Below, piece by piece: positions 1 through 9,241 of a stretch of DNA of 64,000 nt; the first letter of the stretch is position 1, and every line of letters starts with the position of its first letter. Origin of the DNA: SIAQ01 sp964484265 (GTDB lineage Bacteria; Planctomycetota; Planctomycetia; Gemmatales; Gemmataceae). The position numbers and the translations under genes were made by a program. The stretch lies in the NCBI GenBank assembly GCA_964484265.1, contig CAZAFH010000026.1, positions 1-64,000 on the forward strand, written 5' to 3'. The notes under the pieces were generated by a model, which was not told the origin of the DNA, searched no databases, and was given only the letters and a program-made list of their open reading frames with translations.

Positions 1-10
1 TATTTTCCTG

Positions 11-76
11 GCATTGCCATCGTCAAGCGGCCCTCACCCCTTCCCTCTCCCGGAGCGAGAGGGAGCACTTCGCGCA
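11..76. repeat. Dispersed CCCTCTCCC palindromic repeat, copy 1
   Basis: The stretch from TTGCCATCG through GCGGCCCTCACCCC to CGAGAGGGAGC matches, in reverse orientation, the left half of the inverted repeat at 28475-28600, including its TTGACCATGGCAA flank. It ends in a small CCCTCTCCCGG/CGAGAGGG hairpin. A related C-rich/G-rich block lies at 175-230 (CTCTCCCCCTGAATACAG then GGGGAGAGGGG). No gene is visible in 1-289. The repeat is non-coding; its mobility is inferred only from the second copy. Confidence 0.7.
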
Positions 77-289
77 ACGATTTCGTACGTCGGATACTGT
101 CGAATCAGTGCGAATTTTGAATAGTATTCATCAGCCCAGGTCAGGGGTGAGAGGTATGGGACTTGTCGCTTTGTGTCGCCTCTCCCCCTCACCCCCATCC
201 TCTCCCCCTGAATACAGGGGGAGAGGGGAGTAAATGCCGGCCATTGCTGCTGTTATGGATCGATCGCTGTTTGAGTTAGCGCTGTAGTA

Positions 290-1126
290 TTAGCTGCAAA
301 ACCTCGTAATCGCATCCACGAACTCGGATTCCTTCTCAAACATCGGCAGGTGGCCGCAGTTCGGGATCAGCTTTAGCTCGGAGCCGGGTATTAGCTTGTG
401 ATACGCTTCGCCGTAGGCCGGCGGCACGAGTCGATCGTTATCGCCCCACAGTAGCAGGGTCGGGCAGGCGATGCGCCTGAGTCGGCCGGCGAGCTTTGGG
501 TCGTATGGCCGCTGCCAGATCATGCGCGCCAAAACGGTCATCGCCTGGTAGGCGTTGAGCATCGTCGATTCGTCGATATTGTCCTTGATGACGACCGTTG
601 CCATGGCGCTTTTCGGATCGTGAAACAGCAACTCGCGCAGCTTCTCGCGGTTTTGCGCGACGCGGAACAGATCGCCCAGCGGTGAATCATCCACCCACAA
701 GCCTGGCGCGTCGGCAATCCAGAGCCGCTTTACGCGTTCCGGCCAGCGCACCGCGATCTCCGCCGCGATCCATCCGCCGAGACTCACGCCGCCCAGGCAG
801 ACCTGCTCAAGCCCGAGCGCGTCGAACATGTCAAGGTAGTGGAACGCCATGTCCTCGATGTCGGAAATAAGATCGAAGCCGCCCGAACGCCCGAACCCTG
901 GATGGATCGGCGAATAGACGCGAAATTTCTTGGCGAACGCCTGGTGAAACGGCAGCCACATCAGCGACTCGCCAAGAGCGCTGTGCAGATAAACGAACGG
1001 TTCGCCCTCGCCGCCGTGCAGCAGGATCGACGCCTTGCCGGCGACGTCGATGGTTTCGGGTTGCCCGCCAGACTTGGAAAGCAGCACGCGGGCGCCATAG
1101 TGGAGTTTCTTGATGAGATTGAGCAT
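290..1126 (-). CDS. Alpha/beta hydrolase
   Basis: A 278-residue alpha/beta-hydrolase-fold protein without signal peptide, so probably cytosolic. The nucleophile elbow is GGVSLGG (Ser115), the acid is Asp231 in WGDNDRLVPP, and the catalytic His is His259 in NCGHLP. The oxyanion-side HSALGES strand end is near residues 48-54. Length and motif order fit the MhpC/lipase-like hydrolases. The substrate cannot be inferred. It is divergent from the FHA/HD-GYP gene at 1350, and the 223-bp gap probably holds both promoters. Confidence 0.9.
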   Translation of the reverse strand: MLNLIKKLHYGARVLLSKSGGQPETIDVAGKASILLHGGEGEPFVYLHSALGESLMWLPFHQAFAKKFRVYSPIHPGFGRSGGFDLISDIEDMAFHYLDMFDALGLEQVCLGGVSLGGWIAAEIAVRWPERVKRLWIADAPGLWVDDSPLGDLFRVAQNREKLRELLFHDPKSAMATVVIKDNIDESTMLNAYQAMTVLARMIWQRPYDPKLAGRLRRIACPTLLLWGDNDRLVPPAYGEAYHKLIPGSELKLIPNCGHLPMFEKESEFVDAITRFCS

Positions 1127-1349
1127 CAGTGTCTATTGTCGCAGCGTTCGTACCGGGTTCAAGAGCGCAACGCGAAGCAAAATCGGCGGGAAAGTCCGCA
1201 AGGCTCGGGAAGCATACAAATGTACAAAAGGCTTGCACATTAATGAGAAAAGCTGACGCAATACAATTATTGAATTTGTGAGCTATATTTGCGCCAGTGG
1301 CTGCGGACGCCTCACGCGCTGATTATGAGGCACGGAAATTATTCGAGAT

Positions 1350-2933
1350 GTGAGCATGCCGGAACCGCGTATCGTACTAACGGGAATGGGAACGAAAATC
1401 TCCGGGTTGACGTGGGAATCTCCGAAGCATTTGCGCATCGGTCGCCAGACCAACGTGGATGTCGTGCTGCGTGACAACTCGGTGGAACGAATCCATGCAG
1501 AGGTGCGCCATCAAGGCACGCGCTGGGTATTGCGCGACCTTGCCCATAATCCGATGTATCCGACGTTTGTCAACAACGAGAACCTCGCAGGCAAAGATCG
1601 CGTCATCCAGCTGATGGACGTCATTCAGGTCGGAAAGCTGCAGCTGCGAGTCTCCGATCTCGTGGTTATCGACGAGCCTCCCTTGGTTCCGCCACCGCCT
1701 GCCAAGCCGGCGCCCGAACCGGACAATATTCTCGACAAGAAACAAAAAATCCTCACCAGCGGCGCTCATATGACGGTCCGCGGCAAGGTGCAGCAGACCT
1801 GGGATAAGGCTCTCGAGATCGTGACCCACGATTCCGCCCGCCACCCCGAACGCGAACACGCCGTCCTGGCCCTGGTGCGGGCGAATCACCATCTTTCGCA
1901 CATCTCCCACCTAGACGATCTACTGACATCGATCCTCTCGGACACCATCAAGGCGCTTAACGCCCAGCGCGGCAGCATCATTCTCAGCGACCCGATCACC
2001 GGCGAATTGAAACTCAAAGCCACGCTGGCGCCGCGCCTGAAACCGGACCCGCGGATGAGGGCGTTCAGCCAAACCCTGGTGAAACGCTGCTTTTCGCTTG
2101 GCGAATCGCTACTCTGCGATGACGTCAATTCCGACGAGAGCCTGATTCTCGCCCGCAGCATTCGGCATGGGGCGATGGCCTCGATCATCTGCGCCCAGCT
2201 GCGCACGCCGCGAAAGACCATCGGCGTGCTGCATCTCGATCGCGGTTTCATGGATGATCCGTTTACCGAGAACGACCTTTACTACACCGACGCCATCGCT
2301 GCGAGCGTGGCCGTCGGAATTGAGTCGGCTCAGCTGGTGCAGGAGCAGCGCGATCAATTCATCGAGACAGTGACGACGCTTGCCCGAACTGTCGATATGC
2401 GCGACCAGTACACCGGCGATCACACTCGCCGCGTGACCGATTATTCGTTGATGCTCGCCGACGAATTGAGTCTGTCGTCCAATGAAAAGTATCAGATACA
2501 AATTGGCACGCCGCTGCACGACATCGGCAAGATCGGCATCGACGACGCGATTCTGCGTAAGCCGGGCAAACTCACGGTCGGCGAATTCGAGCACATGAAA
2601 ACGCATACCATCAAAGGCGCGACGATGCTCGATTCGATGCGGCACCTATTGCCGATGATCCCGATTGTGCGCCACCATCACGAACGCTGGGACGGTTCGG
2701 GATATCCCGACGGGCTGTCGCACGACAAGATTCCGTTGATCGCCCGCATTGTTTCCATCGCCGACGCCTTCGACGCCATGACCTCGGACCGCCCGTACCG
2801 CGACGCCATGCCGACGGACCAGGCGTTTGCGGAACTCGTCAACAAGGCAGGCACGCACTTCGATCCCAATGCGGTCTACACCTTCCTTCGCGTGCGCGAC
2901 AAAATCGAGAAGCGGATGCGGCAAGCCCAATAG
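1350..2933 (+). CDS. FHA-GAF-HD-GYP signalling protein (putative c-di-GMP phosphodiesterase)
   Basis: Domains in order: FHA (about 27-100, LRIGRQTNVDVVLRD then SVERIHAEV), a Pro-rich linker (about 110-125), GAF (about 180-330) and HD-GYP (about 337-520). The HD pair is His390-Asp391 in LHDIGKIGI, followed by HHHERWDGSGYPDG, which carries the GYP triplet, and DAFDAMTSDRPYR. All expected metal-binding positions appear intact, so hydrolysis of cyclic di-GMP is the family-based prediction. The FHA domain suggests input from Ser/Thr phosphorylation, common in planctomycetes. Start is GTG 1350 or ATG 1356, which differ by two residues. A PilZ domain sits on the GspE-like ATPase at 55907, so a c-di-GMP link to the pilus locus is conceivable but unproven. 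Confidence 0.93.
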   Translation: MSMPEPRIVLTGMGTKISGLTWESPKHLRIGRQTNVDVVLRDNSVERIHAEVRHQGTRWVLRDLAHNPMYPTFVNNENLAGKDRVIQLMDVIQVGKLQLRVSDLVVIDEPPLVPPPPAKPAPEPDNILDKKQKILTSGAHMTVRGKVQQTWDKALEIVTHDSARHPEREHAVLALVRANHHLSHISHLDDLLTSILSDTIKALNAQRGSIILSDPITGELKLKATLAPRLKPDPRMRAFSQTLVKRCFSLGESLLCDDVNSDESLILARSIRHGAMASIICAQLRTPRKTIGVLHLDRGFMDDPFTENDLYYTDAIAASVAVGIESAQLVQEQRDQFIETVTTLARTVDMRDQYTGDHTRRVTDYSLMLADELSLSSNEKYQIQIGTPLHDIGKIGIDDAILRKPGKLTVGEFEHMKTHTIKGATMLDSMRHLLPMIPIVRHHHERWDGSGYPDGLSHDKIPLIARIVSIADAFDAMTSDRPYRDAMPTDQAFAELVNKAGTHFDPNAVYTFLRVRDKIEKRMRQAQ

Positions 2934-3106
2934 AACTTTGCAACCAAATAGAGCGGTTTGCTGCTGCATTGGCACATATCGTGGAGCGTGCTTTAGCCTG
3001 TTGTCCGCTTGTTAGCGGGCTGAAGCCCGAACGAAGACCTAAGCAATCCAATTGTTGACCGCTCAAAAAAAATTGACTTGCGACGAGTGTCAATTCCGAC
3101 CGCATT
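2934..3106. other. Short intergenic region between convergent genes
   Basis: 173 bp between two convergent genes. It contains a small palindrome (GCGGGCTGAAGCCCG near 3016-3030) resembling other short palindromes in the window. No gene or T-tract terminator is evident. Confidence 0.5.
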
Positions 3107-4369
3107 TCACGCGCGCGCCGGCGCATTTAGCCCGGCGTTTGGCGCATCCGACTCCCACGTCTGCCCGTTTCGAGGCGCGTAGACGAGGAGTACGGCGAGA
3201 CAGGAGGTCTGGACCAACAACAATAGGCAGTCGAAAGCAAAGCGCATTTCGCGTGGCGGGCCAGTAAGCATACCCGTGTAGGAATATTGCGGCAGCCAAA
3301 GCGAAAGCCACAAGACAGCGTATCCGATGGCAGCACCGAACGAAAATCGAGTCGCCAGAACCTCCGCCAAACCAAACAAGACGAAAAGTAGGATTACATC
3401 GTCATAGTGATGATGAAACACCCAAAGTCGGCCGACGAGCGCGGCGATCGCGAACAAGGTCAAAAGGGAACTGTGACGCCAGGGCCACATCAGACCGGCG
3501 CCGATCGCCAAGCAGAGCGGTGGCGCGATCTGCAGAGCCACGCGCGGAGGTGCGCCCAGGCGTGTGAGGACGGCAATGGGATCGACGGTGCCGGTATAGT
3601 CCGTGATGCCCCACTCCACGCCGGAGGCTTGCATTTGCTGGACCATCGTGAGCGGATCGGTGCCGACGAGCCCCCACACGATCGCACTGGCGAAAGCCGT
3701 GTACGCCGCGGCCACTGCCAGTGTCTGCCAGCGTCTCTTGATCAAGAACGGCAGCAGAAAGGGCAGCGATAGCGTGGGCTTGAGGAGTGCGGCACCGAGG
3801 AATAGCCCCGCCCACACCGGACGGTCGCGCTGATCGCACCAGTGTGCCGCAGCCAACAATCCGACGACGACCATGCCCAACTGCGCCAGCGCCAGCGTGG
3901 CGCAGACGCTGTTCAGTGCAAATGGGGCCGCTGCGAACATCAGCGCGAATTCCGGCCGCGGTGCCACCTGCCGAAAGCTCCACCATGCCACGCAGAGCAG
4001 ACACATCAGCTGCAGCGCTGCAAAGCAAACGCGCACGCGCGACCAGTCGCTTGACCACATGAAGGCGATGCCCGTGAAATACGTCCACGGTGGATAGCTT
4101 GGATTGGGCAGCCCAAGGTCCGCATCGCCCGGCGTTGGCCGGCAGCCCGGCGGCAGCGGGAGCCCATACTGCTCGGACCGGCTGTGCGCGTACACGTCAT
4201 ACGGATTTTTATTCCGCAAGACATACTGCTGTTCTCGCCAACGCGATTGCAGTTCCACACCGCCGCCGCTTTGCAGCAGCGAATACATCGCGAGAACAAC
4301 ACTTGATCCCGCGAGCGCGAGAAGTACTATGGTCAACGTTAGCCGCAGTCGAACGTTGAATGGGATCAT
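3107..4369 (-). CDS. Multi-pass membrane glycosyltransferase, GT87/DUF2029-like
   Basis: A 420-residue polytopic membrane protein with about ten hydrophobic segments spread along its length. After the first segment comes a hydrophilic loop with NPYDVYAHS and NPSYPPW, typical of polyprenyl-phosphate-dependent GT-C enzymes. The segment LGAALLKPTLSLPFLLPFL is the LKP-type signature of DUF2029/GT87 mannosyltransferase-like proteins. The role would be transfer of a sugar from a lipid donor at the membrane; the acceptor is unknown. No Shine-Dalgarno is obvious before the ATG. It stands alone, convergent with the HD-GYP gene. Confidence 0.72.
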   Translation of the reverse strand: MIPFNVRLRLTLTIVLLALAGSSVVLAMYSLLQSGGGVELQSRWREQQYVLRNKNPYDVYAHSRSEQYGLPLPPGCRPTPGDADLGLPNPSYPPWTYFTGIAFMWSSDWSRVRVCFAALQLMCLLCVAWWSFRQVAPRPEFALMFAAAPFALNSVCATLALAQLGMVVVGLLAAAHWCDQRDRPVWAGLFLGAALLKPTLSLPFLLPFLIKRRWQTLAVAAAYTAFASAIVWGLVGTDPLTMVQQMQASGVEWGITDYTGTVDPIAVLTRLGAPPRVALQIAPPLCLAIGAGLMWPWRHSSLLTLFAIAALVGRLWVFHHHYDDVILLFVLFGLAEVLATRFSFGAAIGYAVLWLSLWLPQYSYTGMLTGPPREMRFAFDCLLLLVQTSCLAVLLVYAPRNGQTWESDAPNAGLNAPARA

Positions 4370-4798
4370 GCGCGTGAAAGCCGTGTGCGTGGACGAGAGC
4401 CAATTTGCCTGGACATTCTATCGACGGCCTGCGGCTTCAGCAATCGTGTGGAGTGCATTCAGTGGCTCTTGCGTACGATCGACCGGCCGTTTGCCTACGC
4501 CAGAAATTGTGAGCCGGCTATCTCGATCATCACCGATCGGTCGAACTGCCGAATCTCGCTGGCGATTTCGGCAATGGACAATCGAATTCCGTCGTGGATG
4601 ACAGACAGGTGGAAAAACGCTTCGATAGCGGGTTAGTCTAACTACCTGGATGGCGCCCAATTGGTTCGTTGCCCGGATCGGGCCTTGTTGAGACAGGAGC
4701 AGTTGGTCGCAGTCTATTGCCTAGAGTGCTCGCGTGCGATGTTTCAAGCGCAAAGCCGAAAACGGAAATACGATTTCGGCAAGTTTGGCCTGCTTACG
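4370..4798. other. Intergenic region without recognised gene
   Basis: 429 bp with only short overlapping open frames. The minus strand around 4500-4635 contains a protein-like but startless stretch of about 45 codons (ends SQFLA, stop). This could be a decayed gene, but I cannot assign it. Confidence 0.4.
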
Positions 4799-4834
4799 AA
4801 AAAAGGCGGAGGCCAATTTTGGCACCCGCCTTTT
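4799..4834 (-). terminator. Intrinsic terminator of DUF1559 gene
   Basis: On the minus strand, 30 bp past the stop at 4864, AAAAGGCGG and CCGCCTTTTTT form a GC-rich stem with a self-complementary CCAAAATTGG inside it, followed by a T run. This is a textbook Rho-independent terminator. Confidence 0.85.
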
Positions 4835-4863
4835 GATTTAATGCGGACTTCATTCAACTTCTA

Positions 4864-5766
4864 TCAAGCATCCGGAAGCGTGGCCGCTTCGCCGCCCGAT
4901 GGGGACATGAACGCTCCCAGGGTGTTGGCGGTTGCCGTTCCCGACGTGAGTGGATTTCCCGTCGGAATGTTGTACGGGAACATACGAACCGTGCCATCGC
5001 CCATGCCCATCAACGCGCCCTGGGCATACGGGCTCCCCCATTGAGTCGTGTTTGTGGTCACAGTACTATCCCTGCCAAAGACGGTACAATTCTGTCGGCA
5101 CGTGTTCGCGGTGCCACCTGTGAAGATGTTTCCGGAACCGGTCACCGCTCCCGAATTTGAATATTGCGTCGTCGGAATATTTCCATGCCCAACGAACACC
5201 GTATTCGACGTTCCATCCGTTATACCCACCATGGTGCGTTTGTTGTCTTGGACAGCGATGCCACCGTTGGTGGTTGGAGAGTTGAGATAGATGTTGATAA
5301 AGAAGTCCGTCCATGCGCCAACGTTTCCTGATTGGAAGGCCGGCCGGCCGCGCCCGGGGCACATGTAAGCGGAGATTCCCGATTGCTTGACGGTGGTAGG
5401 AATTGCGCCGCCAACTGCGACACCGTTTGGACTGAACATCGGCGTCTGATCGATGTAGGGCAGGATCTGGAACGCCCAACTTCCGGTGGTGTATTTACCC
5501 GCCTGGGCAGTCGTAGAGTAAGCCACGCCGCCAACCGCCGTGTTTGACCCGTTGAACGGGATGCGTTTGTTGGCATCGTGGAATCCATGAAACGCCAGGG
5601 CAATGTTCTTCACGTTGTTAGTGGATTGCGTCCGAGCCGCTGCTTCGCGAACCTTCTGAACGGCCGGCACGAGCAGCGCGATCAGAATCGCGATGATCGC
5701 GATTACGACCAGCAACTCGATCAGCGTAAAACCTTTTTGACTTCTCTGAGCTTTGGCGATGCGCAT
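4864..5766 (-). CDS. DUF1559 domain-containing protein (prepilin-like N-terminus), copy 1
   Basis: 300 residues. The N-terminus MRIAKAQRSQKGFTLIEL followed by LVVIAIIAILIALLVPA is a class III signal/prepilin methylation site with Glu at +5, then the DUF1559 body (VQKVREAAARTQSTNN, HGFHDANKRIPF). ATG 5766 is preferred over in-frame upstream codons because AGGAG lies just upstream. The usual H-X9-DG signature is altered: in YAQGALMGMGDG the His position is Tyr. It is about 64% or more similar by eye to the gene at 6236, in the same orientation, pointing to tandem duplication. DUF1559 proteins are strongly expanded in planctomycetes; their role as surface or pilin-like proteins is not established. 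Confidence 0.93.
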   Translation of the reverse strand: MRIAKAQRSQKGFTLIELLVVIAIIAILIALLVPAVQKVREAAARTQSTNNVKNIALAFHGFHDANKRIPFNGSNTAVGGVAYSTTAQAGKYTTGSWAFQILPYIDQTPMFSPNGVAVGGAIPTTVKQSGISAYMCPGRGRPAFQSGNVGAWTDFFINIYLNSPTTNGGIAVQDNKRTMVGITDGTSNTVFVGHGNIPTTQYSNSGAVTGSGNIFTGGTANTCRQNCTVFGRDSTVTTNTTQWGSPYAQGALMGMGDGTVRMFPYNIPTGNPLTSGTATANTLGAFMSPSGGEAATLPDA

Positions 5767-6125
5767 TGGACTTCTCCTGATAAAAAAGAATGGAAACAGA
5801 ACGATCAATTAGATTATGAGGAAAAGATTAGGTTTCGATTACGAAATATAAACCATTTCGATTCCCCAGTAAATCTCCCAGAGAGACCATGAATTTGGCC
5901 AAATTTTCTTGCTATTTCTCCTGTATTGCAGCAAAAAGCTGGCAACACAATCATTTGTTAGATTATAATGAGCGAGATTTATTAAGCTAATGAAAGAATA
6001 ATGGTGGATGCGGGAATTGTCAATTCAAAAATAACATTACGGTAATCATTCGTCGCTCTGCTGCTCGCTGATGATGCATAGAGCGCAGCCTGTGCGCCTT
6101 GCCGAATGAATGTGCTGCGATTCGG
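5767..6125. other. AT-rich leader region between two DUF1559 genes
   Basis: AT-rich stretch upstream of the DUF1559 gene starting at 5766 and downstream of the terminator of the second copy. It presumably contains the promoter and a long 5' leader. No ORF of protein-like composition is seen. The only clear signal is the AGGAG ribosome-binding site at about 5773-5777. Confidence 0.5.
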
Positions 6126-6170
6126 AAAAAAAATAAAAAAAAGCGAATGCCAACGAATTGGCATTCGCCT
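6126..6170 (-). terminator. Intrinsic terminator of second DUF1559 gene
   Basis: On the minus strand GCGAATGCCAA and TTGGCATTCGC form a perfect 11-bp stem with a TTCG loop, followed by TTTTTTTTATTTTTTTT. It lies 65 bp past the stop at 6236 and is a very strong Rho-independent terminator. Confidence 0.92.
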
Positions 6171-6235
6171 CGCGCGGTTTGCGCGTCGATTTTCAAATAT
6201 CAGCTCCAAACGGTATTTTTCATCTCACCGTCACT

Positions 6236-7132
6236 TTAGGCATCAGGAAGAGTCGCCGCCTCGGCTCCAGATGGCGTCATGAACGCTGCGAGAGAGTTAG
6301 CGGTTCCGATACCCGCCGAGCTAAGCGAACCTGGATTCAGGTTGTACGGGAACATGCGAACGGTGCCGTCCCCCATGCCCATCAAGGCTCCCTGCGCATA
6401 CGGACTCCCCCACCTCGTCGTGTTGTTTGCCGTGCTGTCCCTTTGAAATGGGCTTGTGGCCTGCCGGCAGGTCCCAGTCCCGCCGCCGATGAAGATGTTG
6501 GTGGAGCCTGTTACCGATCCTGAGGATGAATATTGCGTTGTAATAATATAACCGTGCCCGACGAATATCGTGTTCGAGGTCCCATCCGTCACGCCCACCA
6601 TCGTTCTCCGGGTGTCGGCAGTATTTTGAGACCCGTTGGTGGGAGCATTCAGGCGCGGATTGATAAAGAAGTCGGTCCAGGCGCCTTGATTTCCCGTTTG
6701 ATAGGTGGGACGACCTCGCCCAGGGCACATGAATGCCGAAACCCCCGTTGACTTTACCGCATTCGTGATTGTGGCTCCCACTGCCTGACCGTTCGGACTG
6801 AACATTGGCGTCTGATCAATAAAGGGCAGGATTTGGAAGGCCCAGCTTCCGCTGGTGTATTTGCCTGCCTGGGCGGTCGTCGAGTAAGTGACCCCGCCGA
6901 CCGCAGTGCTTGATCCGTTGAACGGCAGGCGTTTGTTGGCATCGTGGAAGCCGTGGAACGCGAGCGCGATGTTTTTGACGTTGTTCGTCGATTGAGTGCG
7001 AGCTGCAGCTTCACGCACTTTCTGCACCGCAGGAACGAGCAGTGCGATCAGAATCGCGATAATCGCGATCACGACCAGGAGCTCGATCAACGTGAAGCCT
7101 TTTTGGCGTTGGAGCAACTTCGGTAAACGCAT
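6236..7132 (-). CDS. DUF1559 domain-containing protein (prepilin-like N-terminus), copy 2
   Basis: 298 residues: MRLPKLLQRQKGFTLIEL plus the hydrophobic N-helix, then a DUF1559 body nearly collinear with the copy at 4864 (shared MCPGRGRP, WTDFFIN, VGVTDGTSNT, WGSPYAQGALMGMGDG). As in that copy, the His of the H-X9-DG motif is replaced by Tyr. The ATG at 7132 has AAGGAG eight bases upstream. Each copy has its own terminator and AT-rich leader, so they are separate transcription units despite being tandem. Confidence 0.93.
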   Translation of the reverse strand: MRLPKLLQRQKGFTLIELLVVIAIIAILIALLVPAVQKVREAAARTQSTNNVKNIALAFHGFHDANKRLPFNGSSTAVGGVTYSTTAQAGKYTSGSWAFQILPFIDQTPMFSPNGQAVGATITNAVKSTGVSAFMCPGRGRPTYQTGNQGAWTDFFINPRLNAPTNGSQNTADTRRTMVGVTDGTSNTIFVGHGYIITTQYSSSGSVTGSTNIFIGGGTGTCRQATSPFQRDSTANNTTRWGSPYAQGALMGMGDGTVRMFPYNLNPGSLSSAGIGTANSLAAFMTPSGAEAATLPDA

Positions 7133-7518
7133 TGGACATCTCCTTGAAAAAAAGAAAGAAAGACAATCAAAGCAGATCCGATGAAAACATGAAGCAATTA
7201 TTAGGAATTATTATTTCTTTTTCGTAATATTAATTCGCCCCTATTTCATCTCGGCGTTGCAATTACTTCGGAATTTACCTTTTGAGGAATCGCTTCGCTT
7301 TGACGGGAGGAGCCTGAAATTCACCAATAATACGCTCGTATTTCTGGATTCACACCACCGGTGAATTCGATCTCCAGTCTCAAAGAACCAAGCACGCTAC
7401 GTCGCTAGGAAATGAAAAAACAATTAACGATTTTTATTAATATTCCGTAATATTATCGACCAAATGGCGACGTGTCAATCACAAACGTTAAAAAATGTTA
7501 AGAAATTTTTGGGGAGGC
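7133..7518. other. AT-rich intergenic region
   Basis: 386 bp with low GC compared with its neighbours. It holds the leader/promoter of the DUF1559 gene (start 7132) and the region past the stop of the FAD protein (7519). Poly-A/T runs at 7145-7240 and 7420-7510 are notable. No gene is visible. Confidence 0.5.
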
Positions 7519-9117
7519 CTAAGACCTGTACTTCGCCACGATAGCTGCGGCGCTTCGCAATCCGTCCACGGCCGCGCTGATGATCCCGCCCGCGTAGCCA
7601 GCGCCTTCTCCCACCGGATAGAGACCAGCGACGCCCGGCGATTCGCGCGTCGAATCGTCTCGTGCGATGCGGATCGGCGAACTGCCACGGGCTTCCGGAC
7701 CGACCAGCACCGCGTCGCGCAGGAATCGGCCCTGCCATCGGCGATCCAGAATCGGCAACCCGTGCATCAACGCTTCACGCACGATCGGCGGAACGAGCGA
7801 CGCAATCTCCGCAAGCACCAAACCGCGCGGATAGCTGCACGCCGGTTTCGCTTTCGTCGGCCTGACCGCGAGGAAATCATTGGCGCCTTGAATCGGGCAG
7901 GCATATTCTCCGCGTCCGAGTTCGTAGGCAAGCTTCTCGAAATGAGCTTGCAACCTCACGCCCGCCAACACGTCGGTTCCCAGGAACTGCTCGACGGGAA
8001 TCGTCACCACGAGGCCGCTGTTCGCAAACGGCGAGTCGCGCTTCGATAGGCTCATGCCGTTCGTGCAAAAATAGCCCGTCTCCGAAACGCTCGGAATGAT
8101 ATGCCCTCCGGCGCACATGCAAAACGTGAATAGATCGTGCGGTCCGCGGGCGACGAGATTGTAATCGGCGCTGCCGAGTTTCTCCTCCAACGGCGATGAG
8201 CCATACTTTACCCGGTTGACGCTCTCCTGCGGTTGTTCGATGCGCACGCCGAACTGAAACGGCTTCGGCACGATCGGCACCCCGCGATTGACGAGCATCG
8301 TCATCGTGTCACGCGCACTGTGGCCGATCGCGAGCATGACGACATCCGCAGGCAGATGGCCCGACGATGTCGCCACGCCGCGCAGCACGCCGTCGGCGAT
8401 GTCGAGATCCTCCACCCGGCAATTGAAACGCACCTCGCCGCCACGCGCTTCGATCGCCCTGCGTATCGCCTTGACGACCGCCGGCAGCCGATTGCTGCCC
8501 AGATGCGGACGGTAATCGTACAGGATTGACGGCTTGCCTTTGCACTCTGCGAACAACTGCAAAACACGCTGCACGTCTGGCCCGGAACTTCGGCATGTCA
8601 ATTTGCCATCGCTAAACGTCCCCGCCCCGCCTTCGCCGAACAGGTAGTTGCTCTCCGGTTCAAACGTGCCGCCCGAGTCGAAGCGATGCACATCCTGAAT
8701 ACGTTCGCGCACCGCTCGGCCACGTTCGAGGACGATCGGACGATAGCCGGCCTCCGCGAGAAAATACCCCGCGACCAATCCCGCCGGCCCTGACCCGATG
8801 ACGACCGGCCGATGACGCATCGGCGTGCTGCCGCGTGGCGGCATGGCGAACGGCTCGGCATGATGATGATCGATCTGCAAGTCGCGATGTTTTCGCTGTG
8901 CCTTGGCGAGCACGCGGTCCTCATCGGCCTGCAGTGCGACCTCGGCCGAGTAGACGAAATGAAACTCGTGCTTGACGCGAGCATCGAGACTTTTACGCAG
9001 GATGCGCCAGCTCGCCAATTCCGTCGGCTTCACGCCTAGCACGCGCGCCAGATGCGTCGGCAGAGCCGATTCCGGCTCGTCGATGCTCAACCGCAAATTA
9101 GCGACGCGAAGGGTCAT
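7519..9117 (-). CDS. FAD-dependent oxidoreductase of the COG2509 type
   Basis: 532 residues. After about 100 N-terminal residues comes the dinucleotide-binding fingerprint VVIGSGPAGLVAGYFLAEAG (about 106-125) with the acidic strand end LERG. Then come NYLFGEGGAGTFSDGKLTCR (about 165) and the C-terminal FAD-contacting YPVGEGAGYAGGI. This motif set is that of the uncharacterised flavoprotein family COG2509. The two CxC-like cysteines in FCMCAGG are also usual there. The substrate is unknown. No partner gene lies within an operon distance. Confidence 0.88.
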   Translation of the reverse strand: MTLRVANLRLSIDEPESALPTHLARVLGVKPTELASWRILRKSLDARVKHEFHFVYSAEVALQADEDRVLAKAQRKHRDLQIDHHHAEPFAMPPRGSTPMRHRPVVIGSGPAGLVAGYFLAEAGYRPIVLERGRAVRERIQDVHRFDSGGTFEPESNYLFGEGGAGTFSDGKLTCRSSGPDVQRVLQLFAECKGKPSILYDYRPHLGSNRLPAVVKAIRRAIEARGGEVRFNCRVEDLDIADGVLRGVATSSGHLPADVVMLAIGHSARDTMTMLVNRGVPIVPKPFQFGVRIEQPQESVNRVKYGSSPLEEKLGSADYNLVARGPHDLFTFCMCAGGHIIPSVSETGYFCTNGMSLSKRDSPFANSGLVVTIPVEQFLGTDVLAGVRLQAHFEKLAYELGRGEYACPIQGANDFLAVRPTKAKPACSYPRGLVLAEIASLVPPIVREALMHGLPILDRRWQGRFLRDAVLVGPEARGSSPIRIARDDSTRESPGVAGLYPVGEGAGYAGGIISAAVDGLRSAAAIVAKYRS

Positions 9118-9150
9118 TGTTTTGTTGCCGAAATTTATGTGTTAACAATT

Positions 9151-9230
9151 CAAGCCCCACCATGAGCGCAGCGATTGGTGCGGGTTCCGCTCCTAAACCC
9201 CAGGAATCGCTGCGCTCATCCTGGGGCTTG
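9151..9230. repeat. Palindromic repeat, CAAGCCCC family, copy 1
   Basis: Two 33-nt arms (9151-9183 and 9198-9230) pair with about five mismatches around a 14-nt loop. The left arm differs at only two positions from the left arm of the perfect palindrome at 18198-18280, so the two are one dispersed family. The element lies between the stop of the enolase-type gene and the start of the COG2509 gene. Confidence 0.88.
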
Positions 9231-9241
9231 CAAATCAAGAA

